Assembly: GCA_036245525.1 (NCBI GenBank)
Contig: BTPG01000005.1
Location: forward strand, 183,574,691 to 183,638,690
Direction of reading: 5' to 3'
Length of the DNA: 64,000 bases
Origin: Semisulcospira habei
Taxonomy: Eukaryota > Mollusca > Gastropoda > Semisulcospiridae
Shown here: piece by piece, positions 29,389-39,972 of the stretch
How positions within the stretch are numbered: position 1 is the first letter of the stretch
How the letters are laid out: each line of letters starts with the position of its first letter
The notes under the pieces: model-generated
The model's database searches: none
What the model was told of the DNA's origin: nothing
The model's input: only the letters and a program-made list of their open reading frames with translations
Translations under genes and position numbers: made by a program

Positions 29389-30040
29389 ACAAATATTACT
29401 TTTGTTGGTAAGTATATTTCCAACAACAACAAACACCTATGCGCGTGTAGCTGACGTCGTGTTTACAAAGGGAAGGTACTCGTAAATATGTATTATCAGG
29501 GGACACCACTCTAATGACCACTTCCTTGTCAACAACAAGAAGCCCTAGCGATCGTAATGTTATGTGTGTTCTGGTGTACAGGACACTAATTTCGGGGGAA
29601 ATGATGACTGAGGAAATAACAGCAGACGACAGTGGTGAGAAGTAGGCAGAATACATCGATGAACAAGACGAAGAATAGATTGGAAATCTTAGCCTCACTG
29701 TTCGTCTCTTCTGTAGTTACTATAAATACGTCACTATAGTAACAGCCTGAAACTTTGTTTTTAAATTTTCTCTCCTTTATAAATAAGTGTAATAGTTTCT
29801 GGGCAATTTTCTATTACACATATTTGTGTTATATACATAATGAAATATGTGATATATTCTGAGCTCTGGTCTGATGTACATTTAGAAGTTTCCACTTTTA
29901 GTTGCGATTTGTTTTGGGGGTTCGTGGTGGTTGTCAAGTTTTTGTGTAAATATCTTCAGAACGCCACGCCATTTTCTAGTACAAGACCCGTGTGTGCATT
30001 ACATAACTATACAAATACCAGTCATTTGATTCTTTTTCAG
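29389..30040. other. Intron-like AT-rich sequence
   Basis: No frame or hairpin stands out. It precedes a polypyrimidine tract and acceptor (CTTTTTCAG at 30040). Confidence 0.4.
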
Positions 30041-30191
30041 TGCCACACCAAATGAGCTCACAGAGCAGCAAGCAGCTTTATGTGTTATTTCTGTGGATAC
30101 ATTTGTGAAGCTATTACAAAGTGAAGGTGCATCAGTAATGGAACAACGCCCAATCTCATCACAATACATAACAGATAATCGCAGTGGCAAG
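30041..30191 (+). CDS. Internal exon, unknown gene
   Basis: Flanked by acceptor TGATTCTTTTTCAG and donor AAG|GTAAGTTG. After one leading base it reads ATPNELTEQQAALCVISVDT, then FVKLLQSEGASVMEQRPISS and QYITDNRSGK, closing in phase 0. It joins without a stop to the exon at 30936. The amino-acid texture is that of a globular protein. I do not recognise the family. Confidence 0.5.
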
Positions 30192-30209
30192 GTAAGTTGT
30201 GAACCTAAA

Positions 30210-30210
<1 letters not shown>

Positions 30211-30271
<61 letters not shown>
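30211..30271. repeat. (TG)n microsatellite
   Basis: About 30 TG units, 20 bp inside the intron that follows the exon ending at 30191. Confidence 0.95.
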
Positions 30272-30274
<3 letters not shown>

Positions 30275-30282
30275 CTTGGGAC

Positions 30283-30485
30283 AAAATGTACAGCTGGCTT
30301 ATATTTAGAACAAAATATACAGCTGTCTGAATAGAATTAAATATACAGCTGTCTGAATAAAAAAACAAAATATACCTGCAGTTGTCTGAACACAGACAAA
30401 ATGTTCAGCTGTCTGAATGAAAACAAATGTACAGCTGCTCGCTGTATGAAAACAACATCAGCAATTGTCTGGATGAGAATATAAT
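30283..30485. repeat. Degenerate ~28-bp tandem repeat
   Basis: About seven diverged units containing ACAGCTGTCTGAA preceded by AAAATATA or AAAATGT. It lies directly after the TG tract. Confidence 0.75.
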
Positions 30486-30935
30486 CAACAGGTCTAGGTA
30501 AGGATAAAATAATTCTACCACTATAATCAACCTAAAATATATTTGTTCACAAAATAACAGCACATTTCAGTGTGATGAAATAGAGCAATACATGTTTGTG
30601 CATAATTCATTATGAAACTCACAATCAGGTATATAAGTGGTCTATTGTAAGTTGGCTTGCCACTGATACAATGTATTTCTCATATTTTCCTGAAACCACA
30701 AGCTTATGAACAGGAGAAATATGAGTGACAAAAACTTATACTATCATTCTTGTATACCAAAATATTTTATTGCTAGTTTTTCTGTGAATCATGTAAATAC
30801 ATGTATGTATATATTGCTCCATATCATAACACTCAAATGTGCTGCTATTTTGTGACTAAGCCATTTTTAGAAAGCCACACGTACATGCGTATGTGCACAC
30901 ATGCCTATTTTCTGTATTTATTTCTTTTTCAACAG
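30486..30935. other. Intron-like AT-rich sequence
   Basis: No hairpin or gene. It ends in the tract TTATTTCTTTTTCAACAG. Confidence 0.4.
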
Positions 30936-31111
30936 GTTTTGTCCATCCATGACTGTGTTTATGGTTTGTTTCTAGACAGCAGGGCTGTCACAAGGTCAGG
31001 TGACTTGAAACTGGTGAATGCACAGCATGGCATCGAGTTTCTGAAGACAGCAAGACCTGTCCGATAAGTTGTCACCGACAGAGTTCTACTGTAATCTCCT
31101 GCTACTTTCAG
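30936..31111 (+). CDS. Internal exon with a frameshift, unknown gene
   Basis: Acceptor TTTCAACAG at 30935. Phase 0 reads VLSIHDCVYGLFLDSRAVTR, then SGDLKLVNAQHGIEFLKTAR and PV, meeting TAA at 31065. Shifting one base at 31063 gives DKLSPTEFYCNLLLLS and a donor TCAG|GTAATT at 31112 in phase 1, which fits the next exon. A one- or two-base indel therefore interrupts the gene here, by decay or by sequencing error. The two halves together look like one exon of about 58 codons. Confidence 0.45.
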
Positions 31112-31714
31112 GTAATTATCAGTTTGGTGGCATTTGATTTTGAAGTATGGTACACCCGTGCGCTTGCACAAAATCATTTTTGTTTGTAAAAGTGTTATCA
31201 CATCACACATAAAGTAGCTTATAGTGTCCTGGAAATATTGCTGTCACAACACTAAGTTATGATTTACATATGACTGCTACCTCCACACTGTAAGTATATT
31301 TACAAGTTGACAGTAAACATTATTATCATGGTGCCATGGTGGTTTTTCTCCCAAGTCTTCATAACAGCTAGTGCTAGCTACCGGTCAGTTTGCCACACTG
31401 TAATGCATGTATCTTTTTTCCAGTATGAAATAGATTTGTATATTATTACTGACTTGATCGCAGCCACTGAAACATCTGGATCATTACTTTGATGTGTGGC
31501 ACAAAGGCAAGCGAATTGCATAAAAGGTTTGAGTTGAGCTGTGTGTTTACATGGAGGATTATATCCTTGAGTGTATGCAGAACAAAAACACACGAAACTG
31601 TCCTGTCATCGAAATAACCTACTCAGTATAAACTGCTGCTGGTACATTTTCACTTTTGTGCTTTTTTTACTTTCAGGTTTTGCTTTATCTATTATATTGG
31701 CCATCTGTTTTCAG
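31112..31714. other. Intron-like sequence
   Basis: AT-rich, no repeat family recognised, two possible acceptors at its end (TTTACTTTCAG at 31677 and CTGTTTTCAG at 31714). Confidence 0.4.
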
Positions 31715-31818
31715 TTTCTTTGCTGCTGCCAAAGGCTAAACACCACTTGAAACAAGGGATAAAGCCTGTTATCAACCATCACCACACATTACTAGTGTCC
31801 TTGCCAGGCATGATCAAG
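31715..31818 (+). CDS. Internal exon, unknown gene
   Basis: Begins with two bases completing a Val codon and reads SLLLPKAKHHLKQGIKPVIN, then HHHTLLVSLPGMIK, ending in phase 0 at AAG|GTATCA. Entry and exit phases fit the exons on both sides. The run of histidines and the LPGMIK string suggest a conserved motif. I associate similar layouts with large transposon-derived proteins, but cannot name the family. Confidence 0.5.
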
Positions 31819-31900
31819 GTATCATGTCTTATTTATGCACTTATTTTGACTTAGAGTTTAGATATGTTTCAGTCTCATCATTGAGTGTTTTGAGTGTTAG

Positions 31901-32065
31901 TCAAGGGGATGTATCTATGTGGCTGAAAATGAAATGGCCCCCCAAAAAACTTTCATTGGCTACAAAGGCTACACAATGCGCAACAGGCTTACCATCCTTG
32001 ACTTCAACCACCAAGTATGCAAGCAGTATACCAAGATTAGCAACAGGCACTCTGTGGCATACCAG
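31901..32065 (+). CDS. Internal exon, best coding signal of the gene
   Basis: Acceptor TTTTGAGTGTTAG at 31900, donor CAG|GTAGCA at 32066, 55 codons, both edges phase 0. It reads SRGCIYVAENEMAPQKTFIG, YKGYTMRNRLTILDFNHQVC and KQYTKISNRHSVAYQ. The basic, aromatic-rich RLTILDFNHQV region resembles, from memory only, the 'R.xLA.LDHN' segment of some metazoan transposase-like proteins. No function is claimed. Confidence 0.5.
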
Positions 32066-32572
32066 GTAGCACAGCAGAAATATGCATAGTACATGTATGT
32101 TACACACTTGTGCAATTTCTGGTACAAGTGCAGTATTGTACATGTCATTTTCAGTATCATTACAGTACATGTATTTGTAGAAATATACTATTTAGGATTG
32201 TGACACTGACCATGAAAACTAATTCTTTCTTATGGCAAGTCAGGTGCAGAATTCCTGTTCATGTGCACTGTTTACAGTATGTAGTTATAACAAGGATAAA
32301 AAATGAAAGCAGACATGTATGCAATTTATGAAGAAGAATGTCCAAATGTATTGAAAACAAAAAATGTCCAACATTTTGCTTTTACATTCAACTTTAATAC
32401 TTTCTTGTATAGAGAGTACAAAGTGCACAATATGGAGTATATATTACATGCATGTGTCCATTTATTCATGTCCCAACTACTTGTACAAACAGATGTAAAC
32501 AATCTCCATGACAGAAAGTAAATTTTAAAAGTTAATGAAAATGTTCTCTTCATTCTGTTTTTTCTCATCAAG
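32066..32572. other. Intron-like AT-rich sequence
   Basis: Contains repeated GTACATGTAT-type motifs. No gene. Confidence 0.35.
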
Positions 32573-32696
32573 GAATGTGCTCCGTGGCCTTGTATCCCCA
32601 ATGCCTCACTGATGAGAAGCTCTCCAGTTTGTTACATTACCTACGCAGTACAGATGACAAGATTGAGCGACGAGTGGATGTGGTTTTTCAGCAGAA
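32573..32696 (+). CDS. Possible internal or terminal exon
   Basis: Acceptor TTTTTTCTCATCAAG at 32572. The convincing frame reads MCSVALYPQCLTDEKLSSLL, then HYLRSTDDKIERRVDVVFQQ, and meets TAA at 32698 unless a donor GTAAAG at 32697 is used. This frame does not fit phase 0 from the exon ending 32065, so either an exon is missing or the copy is broken. The in-phase alternative (ECAPWPCIPNASLM...) looks less protein-like. Confidence 0.4.
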
Positions 32697-33523
32697 GTAA
32701 AGACTTGGAGGTTGGTTTCACACACATACACAACCAGATAGTGCCCTCAGGTAGTTTAGATTGGGGCTTAGAAACTGCCATCTGATTATGGCCACCTGAC
32801 AAGAGCAACAGTGTTTGCTGTTGCCAAGCCCCATATGGCTCTCATGCCACAAGTGAAAAAAATCTGTATGTAGAGTGTTGGTGATGTTTGATTGCTATTA
32901 TAATGTGGGAATTTTATTTGCAAATGTGATGCTATAATTTTTGACGCTGCAAAATTTGACTTCGGTCTGCTTCTTACAAATATCTAGAAAAGTTGGTTCT
33001 TCTGTTAACTCGATCAGCTGGATCAAATTCAGTAGTTCTTGTTGTCCATTATTATTAGATGATTCCCACACAAACAGTAGGCCGGATTGTCTTCACTGGT
33101 CACGCGCTGATAAGGTGTCGCCTCTACTCCCACATTCGATATGGTCACCAGGGGCTGCTCATCGGTTGAGTGCATCTTTAGTCTCCCCCAGGGAAAAGTT
33201 GGTTATGTTGGCCTGAAAACATATTCATATAATATCATGTTACCAAGCAGCATTGCAAAGCTACAATGTCTTTTATTATTAGAACAAAACTGTATAAATC
33301 GTTTGACCATCACCGAGACAAAGAAATTGTTTGTAAAAGTTACTTTGCAAATCTGTCTTGTATGGAGTTTATTGATTACACTGGCTGTGATTGATTCATT
33401 ACGGTTGGTTTCATGTTGAGTAGATTATACTGGCTGATACCCGGTAGCCAAGTAAACTCATCTAGAACAGTGTTTGCAGTACATCTTCACATGTACTAAC
33501 TGACCTTTGTTCTTGTCTTGCAG
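32697..33523. other. Intron-like or 3' flanking sequence
   Basis: Several short open frames (32941-33419) without domain similarity. A small duplicated motif TGATTGATTC / TTGATTACAC occurs near 33370. Confidence 0.35.
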
Positions 33524-33595
33524 CTGCCTGCTGAGAGCAAGTTGGGGCACACTGCACTGCATCAGGCTGTTTGCTGTTCCAAAGTTTCTGTGTGA
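33524..33595 (+). CDS. Possible terminal exon
   Basis: Acceptor TTCTTGTCTTGCAG at 33523 is strong. Phase 0 gives LPAESKLGHTALHQAVCCSK VSV (23 residues in all) and TGA at 33593. Another frame stays open longer (CLLRASWGTLHCIRL...). The choice cannot be settled from sequence alone. Confidence 0.3.
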   Translation: MPAESKLGHTALHQAVCCSKVSV

Positions 33596-33797
33596 CATTG
33601 CTGCTAACGCCCCTGCAGTTTGGTGACATGTTTGACACTGGCCAGTCTGTTGTCTCTTCACTGGTTGGACCTGTCCATGAAGGCTGTCTGTCTGCTGTGG
33701 AATCATGGCAATATTAGCATTTTGGTGGATAGCAAAATTTAGCATATGATGATAGAACTATATTGCCATATGTAACATTACATTAGGAAATCGTTGC

Positions 33798-33899
<102 letters not shown>

Positions 33900-34167
33900 T
33901 GCATGTGTACCCGCCCCCTCCAGCCCCCCCCCCCCCCCCCTCTCCCTCACTTACCAAAACACAGTGACCAAGTTTGAATGACAGCATCATAAGCAAAATA
34001 TACCATGCATATAATTCAATGACATCACTGAAATTGTTTCTTTATAATTAAAATGGTTGTCTCTGTTCTGTTTGTGTTTTTGCCTCATGTATTATTACAG
34101 TTATATATGGTGCAGGAAGTAAAAGTGCACATGTATGTTGTTCTGTAGAGAAGAACCCTATGAGGAA

Positions 34168-34335
34168 AGAACGTCGCTTAGAAATGACAGTTACAACACA
34201 ATTTATTACTAGATAATATGAATAAAATTGTGTTGTAGCTGTCTTTTCTAAGCGTCTTTCTTTTTTTCGTTGAGTTCGTCTCTGCATTACACACGCTTCG
34301 CAGTCACCATTTTGATCTGGACTATGTGGTTCTGT
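34168..34335. repeat. Family J element with hairpin
   Basis: GTTACAACACAATTTATTA faces AATAAAATTGTGTTGTAGC, with outer CGCTTAGAAATGACA and TGTCTTTTCTAAGCG. The right side continues with CATTACACACGCTTCGCAGT and TTTTGATCTGGA, shared with 46371-46500 (complement) and 48640-48775. Confidence 0.7.
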
Positions 34336-34464
34336 AGGGTACATAGACTACTTGGTCTTGTTGAGGATAGACATACTCATTTCATAAAAAAAATCAGCTG
34401 TATTTTTAGGAATTATGACAATCATGGTAATTGTGTTTTATTTATGTATACACTTATTGATGTA

Positions 34465-34563
34465 AACCTGCCTGTCCCGGATTGGCCTTCGCAGCCACGA
34501 AAATGCCTGCAGACGACGTGGGCAAGCCCTATAGAATCTTCGTTCGTGAAGTCAAGCCAAGAG
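34465..34563 (+). mobile_element. 99-bp LINE 3'-end insertion with 15-bp TSD
   Basis: The insert matches 63709-63807, the last 99 bp of the LINE at 61846-63809, with about four differences (for example CCTTCGCAGCCACG against CCTCCGCAGTCACG). It is flanked by ACACTTATTGATGTA at 34450-34464 and again at 34564-34578. It lies inside the large inverted-repeat unit and is therefore younger. There is no poly-A or microsatellite tail at the 3' junction. Confidence 0.92.
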
Positions 34564-34578
34564 ACACTTATTGATGTA

Positions 34579-35058
34579 CTTGACGATTTTGGTAAACTCA
34601 TAAGAGAAGCCTCACAATGAAAGGCATTTTTAACAGTTTCACTCAGTACAGATATAAACAAATAAACCATACGTTGAAGTGTATTTGAAAACAATGTTTT
34701 TGTCACAAAATGAAGATCAAGTGAGATATACCTCTTGCTGTTGTGAACTGATATATTTCCTTGATATTTATTTTTGCGGGTTGAGTCATTTCAGTTTTCT
34801 GATAGAGAACATTGCTATATGGAGTAATCAGAAATAAATCCCACATGATTTGCTGTCAGTGCAAACATAGATAAACTATGAATGAAATATATTGTGGTTA
34901 GAATACCAATTACATAATATATATATATCTGTTTCCTAACATTTATTTCATATCTCATAACCATAGCATGAGGTGAAAGAAACCTAATGCTCCAGCCGAA
35001 GGGGTGCATGCCTGCATGATGCCAGCTTGCTTTCATCTGCTTCCTAAAGTCAATCGGG

Positions 35059-35059
<1 letters not shown>
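34579..35059. other. AT-rich sequence, no gene
   Basis: A short AT run at 34917-34928. Otherwise nothing recognised. Confidence 0.4.

Positions 35060-35094
<35 letters not shown>
35060..35094. repeat. 35-base poly-G tract
   Basis: Uninterrupted G from 35060 to 35094. Such tracts may form G-quadruplexes and are error-prone in assembly. Confidence 0.95.
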
Positions 35095-35095
<1 letters not shown>

Positions 35096-35688
35096 AGAAT
35101 TCGCACAACCCCCCAAAAATGGAAAAATTAGTAACATTTAAATTAATTTGGGTCGAGGGCATAAACAGACATAATTATATGGTCTTGTCAAAAAAATGTA
35201 TACATTATTGGTATGGCGAAGGCCGGAACCATCTGCTGCGGCCCTGTATCTAATTATTTTGAAACTTGCCTCTCGTTTGCTCGTGCACCCTTTAGCTTGT
35301 AGTTGGTGTATCGGTGTTTGCTGTCAGGCACCTGCATGAGGTATGCATTGGGCAGGGTGCATTGCGTGTGCATAGACAGCAGTTGGTCTGGGGAGAAAAT
35401 ATTATCACTGAACTCATCAAGTTTGCAGACGGTAATTATCTTTTGTGATACAAAAAAAAAAAAAAACAAGATGAGAAGTAAACGACAAAGCAAAATATTA
35501 CCTAGTGCTTAGATTCTTATAATGGAATCAAATTTTATGTCCGTGTAACACACACGAACAGGCACAATCACATCAATGGGTGACCGTCTTCACTCCTAGA
35601 AGCTGATTCAGCTTTTCAAAATCCCGAAAAGCTGAATTTCAGCTGTTTGGTTCAGACAGAACAGGCCTTCAGCCAGCCTGTTCCAAAT
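35095..35688. other. No gene supported
   Basis: A run at 35451-35466. A small inverted repeat GATTCAGCTTTTC / GAAAAGCTGAATTTC at 35603-35640. Confidence 0.35.
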
Positions 35689-35756
35689 GCAAAAGTCATA
35701 CATTCTCATGAGCCCCTGCATCCGCAGGAGCTCATGGGAATGTATATATCGCTTGC
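35689..35756. repeat. Family A hairpin, variant
   Basis: CATACATTCTCATGAGCCCC on the left and GAGCTCATGGGAATGTATAT on the right. The CATTCTC/GGGAATG change replaces GATCCTC/GAGGATC on both arms. This is the only A copy inside the large element. Confidence 0.75.
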
Positions 35757-36041
35757 TGGCCATGGATTTATGGGGCATATAAGTATGTCCCGTTTACATT
35801 CATTTCATATTCTCGCGCTGTCACCCATGCACATCACATTGTTGCATGATGACCTGTAAATTATCTCCCAGGCTTTTGTGAAAAATAAAATCGTTTTGAG
35901 GTGGGCGTTTGCGCGTTGCTTAGCACGGGAGTGCTGTCCCTTACACACACATTATCTAGTAGCTTCCCTTCGTAAAAATGGCGACTACCATAAAGACTTG
36001 TTGTTTGCAAACGCTTTCGAGGAAACCTTGTTTTGGATAAA

Positions 36042-36450
36042 TGCGAGGACATAAGAAATGAGAAGACCACGATATAGCATGTTCGACGTACCGTCACCAT
36101 TCCCTGGGCCATTTTTGGGACGCTGTGGACGTCGCTCAGTGCTTCCCAGTACCGGCCCAGAAGTGAAAGTTGGATAGTCATCTTTCGTTGTTGTTGCACG
36201 AGAATTGTGGGTGTTACCGTGTACGGACAGATGCAACTGGAAGTGACCTTTGGCAGCTGAGTGGCGTATACCTGTTTGCATGAACTGTGACAGCCGTCAA
36301 GGACGTCTGACACTCTACAGCAGCTATAGTAACGTGAATGTTCGGGGATCCCATCTGATGAGGCCCTGTCAGGGTTGCACTTCAAGTCAGGTAGGGACTT
36401 CGAAATTTTTTTTCGCTGTCCTCAACTGACTAATTGCTGAACCAGGACCT
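36042..36450 (-). repeat. Right ~410-bp inverted repeat
   Basis: Complement of the left repeat. It includes a decayed copy of the candidate first exon with a frameshift between its CICPYTVT and NSRATTT parts. Sequence beyond the exon donor also matches for about 40 bp. Confidence 0.8.
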
Positions 36451-36501
36451 TTAAGATGGCGGCTGACGCGCCGACGCTGCTAGGCAACGCGGGGAACTTC
36501 C

Positions 36502-36560
36502 CGAGCCCTATAGTGGAGCGTCTCGCTTACCGGCTGGCGCAGGACTAAACTCACTCATGC
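36502..36560. repeat. Family F right half
   Basis: CTATAGTGGAGCGTCTCGCT, then GGCTGGCGCAGGACTAAAC and TCACTCATGC. The left arm is missing. It lies just outside the right TTAA of the large element, as an F hairpin lies outside the left. Confidence 0.65.
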
Positions 36561-36735
36561 CCCTGGCCCCTCAGTGGTTCGTGATTTTTTACCTTACGTT
36601 CCAGAGCCGCAGGGTGTAAATCTCATAAAGGTAGAAAAGCACAAACCCGAATATTTTATGCAATGAATTTATCACAATCTAAAAATCAAGCTAACATAAT
36701 ACTGGGCCTAATTACAGCAGCTCGCACGGCATTGC
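36561..36735. other. No feature seen
   Basis: Short unremarkable stretch. Confidence 0.35.
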
Positions 36736-36803
36736 CACACTGGTTGTCTCCCCCGATTCGCTACCGCTACAGCGGTAGCGAATCGGGGGAGACAACCAGT
36801 GTG
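36736..36803. repeat. Family E hairpin, perfect
   Basis: Two exactly complementary 33-nt arms (CACACTGGTTGTCTCCCCCG start) around a 2-nt loop (AC). Reference copy of family E. Confidence 0.92.
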
Positions 36804-37505
36804 CGTAATCGCTTGAGTGCACACTCTCAACATGCGCATGTGCAGCGGCAAATGAACAAGCGAGAAAAATAACGTCTCTCTTTGCCGAAGGACTCTTTTC
36901 ATGAACTAAAATGAAAGCGAACAGTCTGACCTCGTTCATTGAAGAGATTAGATTACATGCACGTGCAGCTATGTTCGGACGTAACTGGAGGCAGGCCAGG
37001 TCACCCCTGGCGGCTTTAAAGAGGTTGGGGGGGGGCTCATTAGCTTGACTTTTTGATGATAATTTGTATGTAAAAGGGAATCAATTTGATACTTAAAAAC
37101 AACACAGTAAAAAACAAATAAACAACAACAACAACAACAAAAAAAAAACCAACAGTTTCCCATACATTATCACTGTAACCATAGTATTATTCACAGGCAC
37201 GGGATAAGCGTACTACCCTTGTCACGGAGGCGATCGATTAGGCAACGATCATTCCAACGCCTGTGGTATTGTAATGAATTAACATAACAGGCGCCTTTCC
37301 TGTTCAACACGCAACTGTCTACCCTTGTTGGTCGCTCCTTGCACGTGTAACAGAGATGGTGTGCACTCGACTGATCAAGTTTCAATTTCTAATCTGAGTG
37401 TGAGTCACCCTTTATCGTACGCGCACACACACAGGAGAAATAATTCAAACGGAATTAGAGACGAGTTCTCGTCCTGAAAGTACTTTGTCTTCGAAACCAT
37501 TCAAC
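36804..37505. other. No gene supported
   Basis: Includes an AACAAC run at 37121-37150. No domain in any frame. Confidence 0.35.
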
Positions 37506-37574
37506 TGCAAGAGGCATAGGTTCTCATGAGCCCCCGCAGATTGCGGGGGCTCATGAGAATCTATGCCTCTTGCG
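37506..37574. repeat. Family A hairpin with paired arm change
   Basis: GGTTCTCATGAGCCCCCGCA and TGCGGGGGCTCATGAGAATC. The TTCTCAT/ATGAGAA change relative to TCCTCAT/ATGAGGA is on both arms. Confidence 0.88.
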
Positions 37575-38054
37575 GACACATTTTTCATATAATGCCGCAT
37601 CCCCATGTTTAATTGTCAGTTATGTTTGCAATCGACAAATGACAAGCGCACATTATTAGTGCAGTACAGTCATGGACTTTACTACTACATGTATTGGCAC
37701 AATGTGTTATCAAGCGCATCTGTTTTCCAGCAATGACACTCAGACACACCAGTTTGGTAATACAAGGTAGCTATGGTGTCTTATATGCGTAATGACAACG
37801 AAGGGATAATATACCTCTTGATAATATACCTCTTGTTCGTCCACTTGTTTAGCTGTGTTCCTACTACAGAGAGGGTCATGGAAGTTCAAACTATGACTGT
37901 TTACCAGTTCAGTGTCTGCTATCAATACCTGTGACTCACTCGAACTACCTGTGCAGTTTCATGTCCCAAATACTCGTGCCAATCGAGTAATAACAATTAT
38001 TTTTGACAGAATACATTTATGAACGAACGCACGAGTCGTGACTGAGTGCAACGT
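37575..38054. other. No gene supported
   Basis: A short tandem duplication GATAATATACCTCTT at 37806 and 37821. Nothing else. Confidence 0.35.
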
Positions 38055-38112
38055 GAATGAACGACCACGATAGTTCAAGGGTGGTGCCAGAATAGCTTGG
38101 CGCTTTTAGGTG
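38055..38112. repeat. B-family left arm only
   Basis: CGACCACGATAGTTCAAGGG, then TGGTGCCAGAATAGCTTGGC. Broken at the centre. Confidence 0.7.
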
Positions 38113-38149
38113 ATGTTCATTCCACCTCCTAAGCTGGGCTCAGGTGCTT

Positions 38150-38335
38150 GCGTGAGCTTAAATCCTGCGCGCTAAGCAAGGCGCTTATAAGGGTCAGTTG
38201 CTCGAATGAGCTTAGTCCTGCAAACGACACTAAGTGCTCCTGGGGTCGGTTGCACGAGTGAGCTTAGTCCTGCGCAAGCCACTAAGCAAGGCGCTCCGCT
38301 ATAGCGTGTTGCAAAGGACTCAGTGGCCGGAGGGG
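38150..38335. repeat. Family F partial copies in tandem
   Basis: Two to three diverged left halves (GAGCTTAAATCCTGCGCG; GAGCTTAGTCCTGCAAACGA; GAGCTTAGTCCTGCGCAAGC), with the last reaching CTCCGCTATAGCG. Confidence 0.6.
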
Positions 38336-38345
38336 AGCACCTTAC

Positions 38346-38555
38346 TTAACCCATTTAGCCCCGAGTCGCTACAGCAGGAAATAGATTGACCATGATAATT
38401 CAAAGGTAGTGCCAGATTAGCTTGGCGCCTGCGCCAAGCTAATCTGGCACTACCTTTGAATTATCATGGTCAATCTACTCCCTGCAACTGGTACATAGTC
38501 ATTAGGCAACACCTCCAAAATTTGAGAAATGGGACCTTGGGGTTAAAAGGGTTAA
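38346..38555. mobile_element. Complete B'-family MITE, paired arm change
   Basis: TTAACCCATTTAGCCCCGAG at 38346 and TTGGGGTTAAAAGGGTTAA ending 38555. The core at about 38385-38472 is perfect, with AAAGGTAG on the left and CTACCTTT on the right where most copies have AAGGGTAG and CTACCCTT. The centre is shortened symmetrically. Confidence 0.9.
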
Positions 38556-38887
38556 TGGCGTCCACAGGTTTTAAGCCCACTCGTGCAAATGAGCCCTAGT
38601 AATTAAAGCAATCTTCAGAGGACAAATCGGCAACGTAGCAAAAAATTCGACCATAAGCTCAATCTGTTAAAGAAAGTGATGAATGTATCTGAACTAAGTG
38701 GATCACAAAGCCGCGCCTACTAGCAGACGACAATGAAAGAAACGAAGAAAAAGAATCAAGCAAACAAACATGGCAGTTGGGCTGACTAAGCACAAAACAA
38801 ATCAAAGAATGGCACAATACATTCGCATAACCTCCCCCCCCCCCCACCCCCCACACACCACAATAATCGCACGTGCGTTCACACCCA
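38556..38887. other. No gene supported
   Basis: C run at 38835-38846. Nothing else recognised. Confidence 0.35.
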
Positions 38888-38966
38888 TTAATCCTTTTGG
38901 CCGCTGTCGGTAACGCGTTTCGTCGGAATCATCAACAAGCCGCGCTACCGACAGCCAAAGTGTTAA
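38888..38966. mobile_element. Short complete family C MITE
   Basis: TTAATCCTTTTGGCCGCTGT at 38888 and CGACAGCCAAAGTGTTAA ending 38966, 79 bp in all. The arms GTCGGTAACGCG and CGCGCTACCGAC keep only the outer part. The central CCTGCAGG segment is lost. Confidence 0.82.
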
Positions 38967-39194
38967 CTTGGACCCTTGTGGAAGAAAACGACATGTACCA
39001 AATGTCATAACAAGCGTGAAATAGAGGCATCATTATGTTGTTATGTTATCACGGTGGGCATGCAAACAGAACAACGCCCACCATGTGTTCCTTTGGTGAT
39101 TCAGATAAGACAGACGCCAGGCAAGGGGCGCGAGTAGAGCCGCTTGTATCCCCATTTCTGATGCAATGGCTCCTTTTTAGCTCATACATGCAAC

Positions 39195-39263
39195 CACATT
39201 GGTTGTCTCCCTCTGTTCGCTGCCGCTAAAAAGCGGCAGCGAATCAAGGGAGGCAAACAGTGT
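39195..39263. repeat. Family E hairpin
   Basis: ATTGGTTGTCTCCCTCTGTT, CGCTGCCGCT, AAAA, AGCGGCAGCGAATCAAGGGA. The inner arms read GCTGCCGC/GCGGCAGC where the reference copy has GCTACCGC/GCGGTAGC, a change on both arms. Confidence 0.82.
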
Positions 39264-39935
39264 GAGATACAGCATCCATTTGGGCCAGACTCAATAACTT
39301 TGTTGCCACTAAGAAAAAGAAGATGAGACATAACATGACTTTGCTGCTTAGTGACATGTTGCAAAGAAGGTCAGTGCAAGTTACCCTGAGACTCGTTGCA
39401 GCCAACCAGCAGCGCCATGCCGCGTCACGTGTGCACAACACGAGAGAGTAGGTATAGCTGCGAAGCCTAATACATAGTTTTTGACAACACACCAGCACGG
39501 CAATAATTTAAGTCGCAAACATGCTGCAAGCGTCAAAATCCCTACGTGTGCAATGCCTTACTCAGCTGGAGTATCAAATGGACATGTCCGGATTAATAAT
39601 TCAAACTGTTTTCGCTGCTCACACCGGGAGCAAACACAAAGAAACCGCTACACCCATTAATACGTTGCGATACACCGACCACGAATCCCTTATATCTGAA
39701 AAAGGCAAAGATTCTGGTACACCCACAGAGACTGAATGGGCTCCTGAGGATCGGGCTAAACGCCCACTCAACGCCTCTTTGTGCTAAGAACAAACCCAGC
39801 TTAGATCAATACTTTTTACCTCTTCACTGGACGCAGATTGTGTTTAGTTTTTTCAAATCCTTGAAAAATTCAGCGTCGACATACGAAGTTCGCAAGCGGG
39901 GCCGTCTTAGGAACACGGGTACAAAGCGGTTCAGC
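39264..39935. other. No gene supported
   Basis: The open frame at 39521-39787 (88 codons) has no recognised domain. Confidence 0.35.
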
Positions 39936-39972
39936 AATTGCGGGGGCTCATGAGGATCTATGCCTCTTGCAT
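39936..39972. repeat. Family A right-arm fragment
   Basis: TTGCGGGGGCTCATGAGGAT and CTATGCCTCTTGCA remain alone. Confidence 0.75.

Noticed and set aside
39521..39787. 88-codon frame
   Set aside because: No recognisable domain and no splice or start support.
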